From Myxocyprinus asiaticus (lineage: Eukaryota; Chordata; Actinopteri; Cypriniformes; Catostomidae), in contig NC_059348.1 of the NCBI RefSeq assembly GCF_019703515.2, forward strand, positions 20,231,656 through 20,295,655: a DNA stretch of 64,000 nucleotides. Reading direction: 5' to 3'. A program made the translations under genes and the position numbers. This document shows, in pieces, positions 58,818 to 64,000 of the stretch (positions are counted from its first letter, which is position 1; each line of letters opens with the position of its first letter). Below the pieces are notes generated by a model. The model worked only from the letters and a program-made list of their open reading frames with translations. It was not told the origin of the DNA and did not search any database.

Positions 58818-60840
58818 AACATCACGGCTGAACACAATTAAAGTTCCTGTCATGCAATGTACAGCAATCCGATGCTGCATATTTCATTTGGCCAAGCTTT
58901 CTTCAGTCTCACACATCTTCTTTTATTCCGACTGTACTATACAACACTTCATGAGCTTCAATCTAGAGTCGGGAATCTTTAGGCACCTCACGATTCAATA
59001 CGATTCTGGAAGTAACAATAAGATTTCAAAACAATTCCTAATACATCTACATTTTTTTCTTATTGATTATTCCGCTGTGCAAATGCAAAACACAGTAACT
59101 TCACATTTTGACCAAAATTGGGGTTCTGACTGTAAGTTGCCCTGTAACAGACAGGTCTCAACTATAACCACGCAGTAACTATAAAATACACATTCATAAA
59201 ATTATAAAATAAAAACATCATTTCTCCCGAACTGCTGTCTCCTCATTATTTTCAGGGGGTTTTTTTCCCCGTGTTGTGCAAATTAGTCCAATAACGGGTG
59301 CAATCTCGTATTTCATGTTCTTTGTTGACATGTAATTACGAAATCAACTCTCCCGTTTCCATGTGCACGAGTCTGTGAATTAATTTCGGGATTGTAGTTT
59401 CATTAGGAGACGAATGGTGTGTGGTTGATACATCCTGTCTGTGATCAGTCTAGTAGGGTTCACTCGGTTAGAATATGCGCATGTTTCTAAACATCTGTCT
59501 CTGGCGTGCATATAAGATGTCATGTATGCGTTTGAAAATGCCGCACTGTAGAGCCCTGATTTGAGGTGTGAAACACAATCCGTCCTGAATGCGTCCCAGA
59601 CAGCAGCGAAGAACCCCCTCTCACCTGTCAATCAACCTCCACGCTAAAATGAGTTTCAACTTCATGTCTTTTATTACTTTTTTAAGGTTTACTACCATGC
59701 AGTAACACACTGACATAGTGGGAAATAAAAGTTGTGTAGTGTAATCCAGCCTTTCTGTAGTGTAAACCTTCCTGTAATCCATCTTTTATCATTTCACTTA
59801 ATGTTATGAACCCTAAACACACAATAAAAGAATATTTTCACACTTTTTGCATAAAAAGTCTTATTTTGTATTATTATTTTTTTTTTTTTTATTCAAACAT
59901 TGATCTTCATTGACACTACAAATAAATGGCATTTAAAAAGTACCAAAAAATGATGAATGCCTTCTAAAAGTCAGTTTAAAAGTGACCTCCATATATCAAA
60001 AAGAAAGAAAACATCGAATCTGTCTATTTTAATAAACACCAACCCCTGGGAACTGAAACACCCATAAATTACCTATATGCCATAAAATTAGATGGCACTC
60101 TTACCTTGCTCTTACAATAATTCAGTTTCATAATTGAAGTTTGACTTCTGCATGTCCATTGTGTTCTGCAATATTAGACCTTTGATCTGCAGGTATCGCA
60201 GCACAAATCTTCGGGCGAGAGGATACATGTCTTCAGTCTGCCCTCTTCTTCACGAGCAAAAGAAGAGCTGAGCGGCTTCTGTGGCCTGGCTTGCCTTTAC
60301 ATGCAGGGATGGTTATCACACCTAGACTGAGATACTGGGGCCTAGAGGCAGCACTTATTGAACAACAGCCTTTACCTCTCCTACACACTGAACACCAGTA
60401 GGCAAGGCAACACCCCTGACTGGGCCCTAAAACCACAAAGCCACCACAAACACATTTGAGTGAGAAATTAACTGCAAAGAAGGCCTCAAAACCATTCATT
60501 ATCACACAAATACACTGAAAGTCTGCAGCAGGTATCTGCCCTTATAAAAAAAACACAACACACCCGTACCTGCAGGCCTGGATGAGTCACAGTGTGCTGC
60601 AATAATACAAATAATGACACTTTTTATACCACTCATTATGCAACCACTCACGCTTACACTGCTGCTGCAATCTAGGTTAGGAGCTCTAAAGCAGCCATAC
60701 ATTTTCCATCTGAATCAACCTTTTGTCCTGCAAGACTGTACTACAGCATTGGTCACGGGTCTTTCTTGGATCACAGAAAGAGACTGTAATATACATAACA
60801 ATGGCAGTGGTGAGGCTGCTGCATCTTTCAACCATTCACA
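58818..60840. other. No gene; hAT-like left end near 58975
   Basis: GGAATCTTTAGGCACCTCAC followed by GATTCAATACGATTC near 58973 resembles a hAT left terminus; no right end was found. The rest, including 60140-60840, has no recognised feature. Confidence 0.35.
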
Positions 60841-61453
60841 TTAAAGGGATAATTCACACAAAAATGAAAATTCTCTCATCATTTACTCACCCTCATGCCA
60901 TCCCAGATGTGTATGACTTTCTTTCTTCAGCAGAACATAAACATATGTGCAAGTGAATGGTGGCCAGAATTTTGAAGCTCCAAAAATTACATAAAGGCAA
61001 CATAAAAGTAATCCATACGACTCCAGTGGTTTAATCCATGTATTCAGAAGTGATATAATAGGTGTGGGTGATCAATATTTAAGTGCTTTTTTACTATAAA
61101 TTCTCCTCCCTGCCCAGTAGGTGGTGATATGCACCAAGAATGTGAATCACCAAAAACAAAAGCAGAATGTAAAAGTGCAGATTTATAGAAAAAAAGGGTT
61201 TAAATATTGATCTGTTTCTCACCCACTCTTATTATATTGCTTCTGAAGACATGGATTAAACCACTGGAGTCGTATGGATTACTTTTATGCTGCCTTTATG
61301 TGCTATTTGGCACTTCAAAGTAAAAGGTCACTATTCACAGAGCTGAAATATTCTTCTAAAAAAATCTTGTGCAGAAGAAAGACATACATATATCTGGCGT
61401 GGTATGAGAGTAAATATTGAAAGAATTTGCATTTTTGAGTTAATATTCTTTAA
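60841..61453. mobile_element. Angel-like foldback MITE (about 605 bp)
   Basis: TTAA lies at both ends (60841-60844 and 61450-61453). The left arm AGGGATAATTCACACAAAAA / CTCATCATTTACTCACCCTC is mirrored on the right (complement AATATTTACTCTCATACCAC). Long inner arms also pair: CATACGACTCCAGTGGTTTA is present in both orientations. TTAA plus this terminus matches the Angel family of zebrafish as I recall it (Kolobok-type). A half copy lies at 43480-43985. Confidence 0.8.
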
Positions 61454-62856
61454 TGAAGATACATGCATTGAGAATAACGGGATTATCTGAAAATTGGGAT
61501 TATGTTCTATAGACTGTTTTTTCCAGACTTGTTTGCTGAAGCAGGGAAAGTGTTCAGTATCTCAACCATGGACAGTGACAGCAGCAAAGGCCATTGGTTT
61601 TAATGTACACATGTCCTTAAATCATATTGCTTGTCGTCCAAATTTGTTTATAGCCTTAATGCAAAAGATTTGAGCACATCTCACTCAGACGTTTTAGTAA
61701 GAAAATGGAAATCTCTCCTAAAATCCATAAGCAGTGGCCCAGTTAAATCCTAAACACCCAGTGTTAATACAGTAAACCAAAGACTAGGCTAAATAGACAC
61801 TCAAGTGTTCAGTCAGGAAGATATTGTTGAGAAATAAGAAGATACTAGACATATATAAGAGGTTTAACCCCTAATTGGTCATATCGAACACAAATAATGC
61901 CAAATAAAGTCTGACTAAACTTATAACGAGTCTTTTAGCCGTGAAGAGCAGATTTCCCGCCACACACTTCCCTTCACGCGCAGGTGAAATCTGGAGATCA
62001 GCGAGAGCACTGAGATATGAGGAAACGTTCAAATACAAAGTTTGCTCTTGAATTCTTGTATATTAGTTTCAATTCGCCTCCCACGCTGTTGTGAAACTGT
62101 GTTTTACAGCGGTGACATGCAAGGTAAAGTGATCATCTGTGACACACACTCATTTGAATCCTACCTGTCAGACTGTCGGTGTTCACGCGCAAACGCCAGG
62201 TTTCTGGTCAAAACTTCAGTCGAAGTCGCTCCTGAGTGTATACAGCGATGCACAACGGGATTAGTATGTTTTAAGTGTATTTAACTGAATAAGCTCTTCC
62301 ACACATTCTTCGCTCTAAAACCACCCTCTCTTTCTCGTTCATTTCTGGCTTGAAGTGCAGCAGTAGCGCTCGAGCGGCATTACTCAATCTCTGTCGCGCT
62401 CTAGTTATGCATGCTAATATTGACAACCCACTCTTAAAGAGACATGGCACTTTTATTTTGACAGCACTAGGAAAGGAACCCTAACCTCAAAATAACTTTT
62501 GAGAAGCATTATTTATTGTAAAGAACATTATCATCATGCTGGATATAATATCATGAAAGGATATGTATTTCACTTCTGCTGAGTTGTGAATTGTTATAAC
62601 TGAACCTCAACATAATAGATTATGACAGTGAGTAAATCAGTTTATTCTGCAAAGTACTCTAGTTCCATCATGTGGTTATTTTTTATGAATGGCATGCATG
62701 TCATTAGCACACACAAACACAAACTTATACAGTAATTGTATATTGTAATAATGCACTTAATTAAATATATTAAAACATTTATATAAAAAATTAGAACCGA
62801 TAAGCAGACGCAACCCAAGACTTACCGTTATATAACATTTCAAGCTGTGACTCTGT
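61454..62856. other. No recognised gene or repeat
   Basis: No transposon ends or coding motifs were seen. GACAGCACTAG near 62460 hints at a decayed hAT right end, without a partner. Confidence 0.3.
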
Positions 62857-63650
62857 TCTACACTCAGGGTTGGAGAGTAACGGTATACATGTAAAGGGAT
62901 TACGTATTTAAAATACAAAATATAAGTAACTGTATTCCACTACAGTTACAAAATACAGTAATTTTGATTACTGAAGAGATTACTTTGTATTTTATTTTCA
63001 TGTGTTTCATTTAATATTTAATCCTTTCAGATGGAAAACATTTATACATATAAATGATGTGATCCAAAGTGCATTTGAACAGCGGTGAAACACTTTCTTA
63101 TGATGTGATACATTCATACGAGCAGACAAAGAAGTAAGTCTGAAGTAAGTTTGGAGCAGAAGAAACAGAAATAAACCTTGATGTAAATTGTCAGCTTTAC
63201 GCTAAGCTGAAATGCTATTTCTAGCCATTTTACATGCACGTTACACAGTCGTATTTCTTTTATCAAGAAAATAAATGTTAGATTATATTTTTTTCTCTCT
63301 AGTAAGACCTTTCACATTAGGACAAAAATCTTATTCTTGGTGAGAATCCTTAAAACAAGATCAAATAGATTAATCTTGTTTTAGAAACAACACTGCATAA
63401 GATATTTAGGTTTTTCAGAGAATGTATTTTTAACATGTGTATTTTGTCTTACTGTACTGGCAGAGTTTTTATAGTCAAAACAAGTGAAAACAATCTACCA
63501 GTGTTGAAGAAGTAATCCAAAGTATTTAGAATACATTACTGACCTTGAGTAATCTAACGGAATACGTTACAAATTACATTTTACAGCATGTATTCTGTAA
63601 TCTGTAGTGGAATACATTTCAAAAGTAACCCTCCCAACCCTGCCTACACT
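62857..63650. mobile_element. hAT element (778 bp)
   Basis: The element 62865-63642 begins CAGGGTTGGAGAGTAACGGT and ends AAAAGTAACCCTCCCAACCCTG. Flanks are TCTACACT and CCTACACT, 7 of 8 matching. GTAACTGTATTCCACTACAG near the left end is mirrored by CTGTAGTGGAATACATTTC near the right. It belongs, from memory, to a very common cyprinid non-autonomous hAT group. Confidence 0.88.
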
Positions 63651-64000
63651 GTGACATTTTATATTGTATCTAAAAGTATTTAAATATGTATATATATATA
63701 ATTGTTGTAGAATTGTTACACATGCAGATTTGTAAGCTCATATTAATTATTAATTTATATACTAAATATAAAATGTAAGTTTAAAAAGTAATAATAATAT
63801 TAAATATTAAAAATTAATTTGTCACATTGCAGGAGTATTTAAGTGAACTGTAGAAAGAGAAAGAGAGAGAGAGAATATAAATGTAGCAGGTATAGCACTT
63901 AAAAATACACATACATATCTAAACATTTTATCTATCACTTTATGTCCATGTTGTTTGTGTACTATCCACATGCCAATCTTTAGAACAGACTAATCTGAAA
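63651..64000. other. AT-rich tail, no gene
   Basis: A short (TA)n lies near 63690 and a purine-rich AGAGAGAGAG tract at 63853-63875. Nothing else is recognised. Confidence 0.4.

Noticed and set aside
1..64000. CRISPR array, prokaryotic operons or ribosome-binding sites
   Set aside because: Sequence style, introns, LINEs and microsatellites are eukaryotic; no regularly spaced direct repeats were found.
1..64000. tRNA, snRNA or other functional RNA genes
   Set aside because: Apart from the 28S pseudogene fragment, I saw no tRNA-like A/B box arrangement or known small-RNA sequence. A covariance-model scan would be decisive.

Overview
The window looks like teleost nuclear DNA, probably from a cyprinid. 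It is AT-rich, contains many dinucleotide and trinucleotide microsatellites, and is packed with DNA transposons of kinds common in carp and zebrafish relatives: hAT elements with 8-bp target duplications, Tc1-like elements with TA duplications, TTAA-flanked piggyBac/Kolobok-type elements and Harbinger. There are also 5'-truncated L2-, L1- and I-type LINEs. The cyprinid assignment comes from remembered repeat families and is an inference. I found no host protein-coding exon I can defend, so the region reads as intergenic or intronic. The only uninterrupted coding sequence of full family length is a Tc1-like transposase (46292-47320).

Layout. 1-3880: MITEs and decayed hAT ends. 3883-7453: a broken Harbinger element (transposase exons on +, MADF-type partner gene on -) with a truncated L2 LINE inside it. 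7930-9490: L1-type LINE on -. 9490-11331: dispersed repeat and an (AAT)n tract. 11337-12349: a miniature LTR retrotransposon with a tRNA-Phe primer site. 14015-14277: 28S rRNA pseudogene. 14341-15428: hAT. 15845-16795: L2/Rex-type LINE on -. 19923-22898: decayed Tc1 with a piggyBac-like element inside. 23107-23999: hAT derivative retaining a BED finger. 25988-26533: TTAA MITE. 28310-30892 and 33166-35732: composite hAT-like elements. 35971-37942 and 38166-41745: two hAT elements carrying multiple nested insertions. 42907-47402: a pile of MITEs, a poly(A) retroposed insert, two Tc1 derivatives, a small hAT and an intact Tc1. 48812-53717: two hATs back to back, the second holding an I-type LINE and a third hAT. 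54561-63642: further hATs, a foldback TTAA MITE and a SINE-like retroposon.

These parts do not form a pathway; the organising theme is transposons landing in transposons. Target-site duplications give an insertion order at several loci. The most unusual items are a 120-bp palindrome made of two inverted LTR starts with its own 5-bp target duplication (35415-35534), a stack three to four transposons deep (38166-41745), and insertions that fell into the target duplications of earlier transposons (50001 and 46158). Nothing here convincingly represents a new host system.
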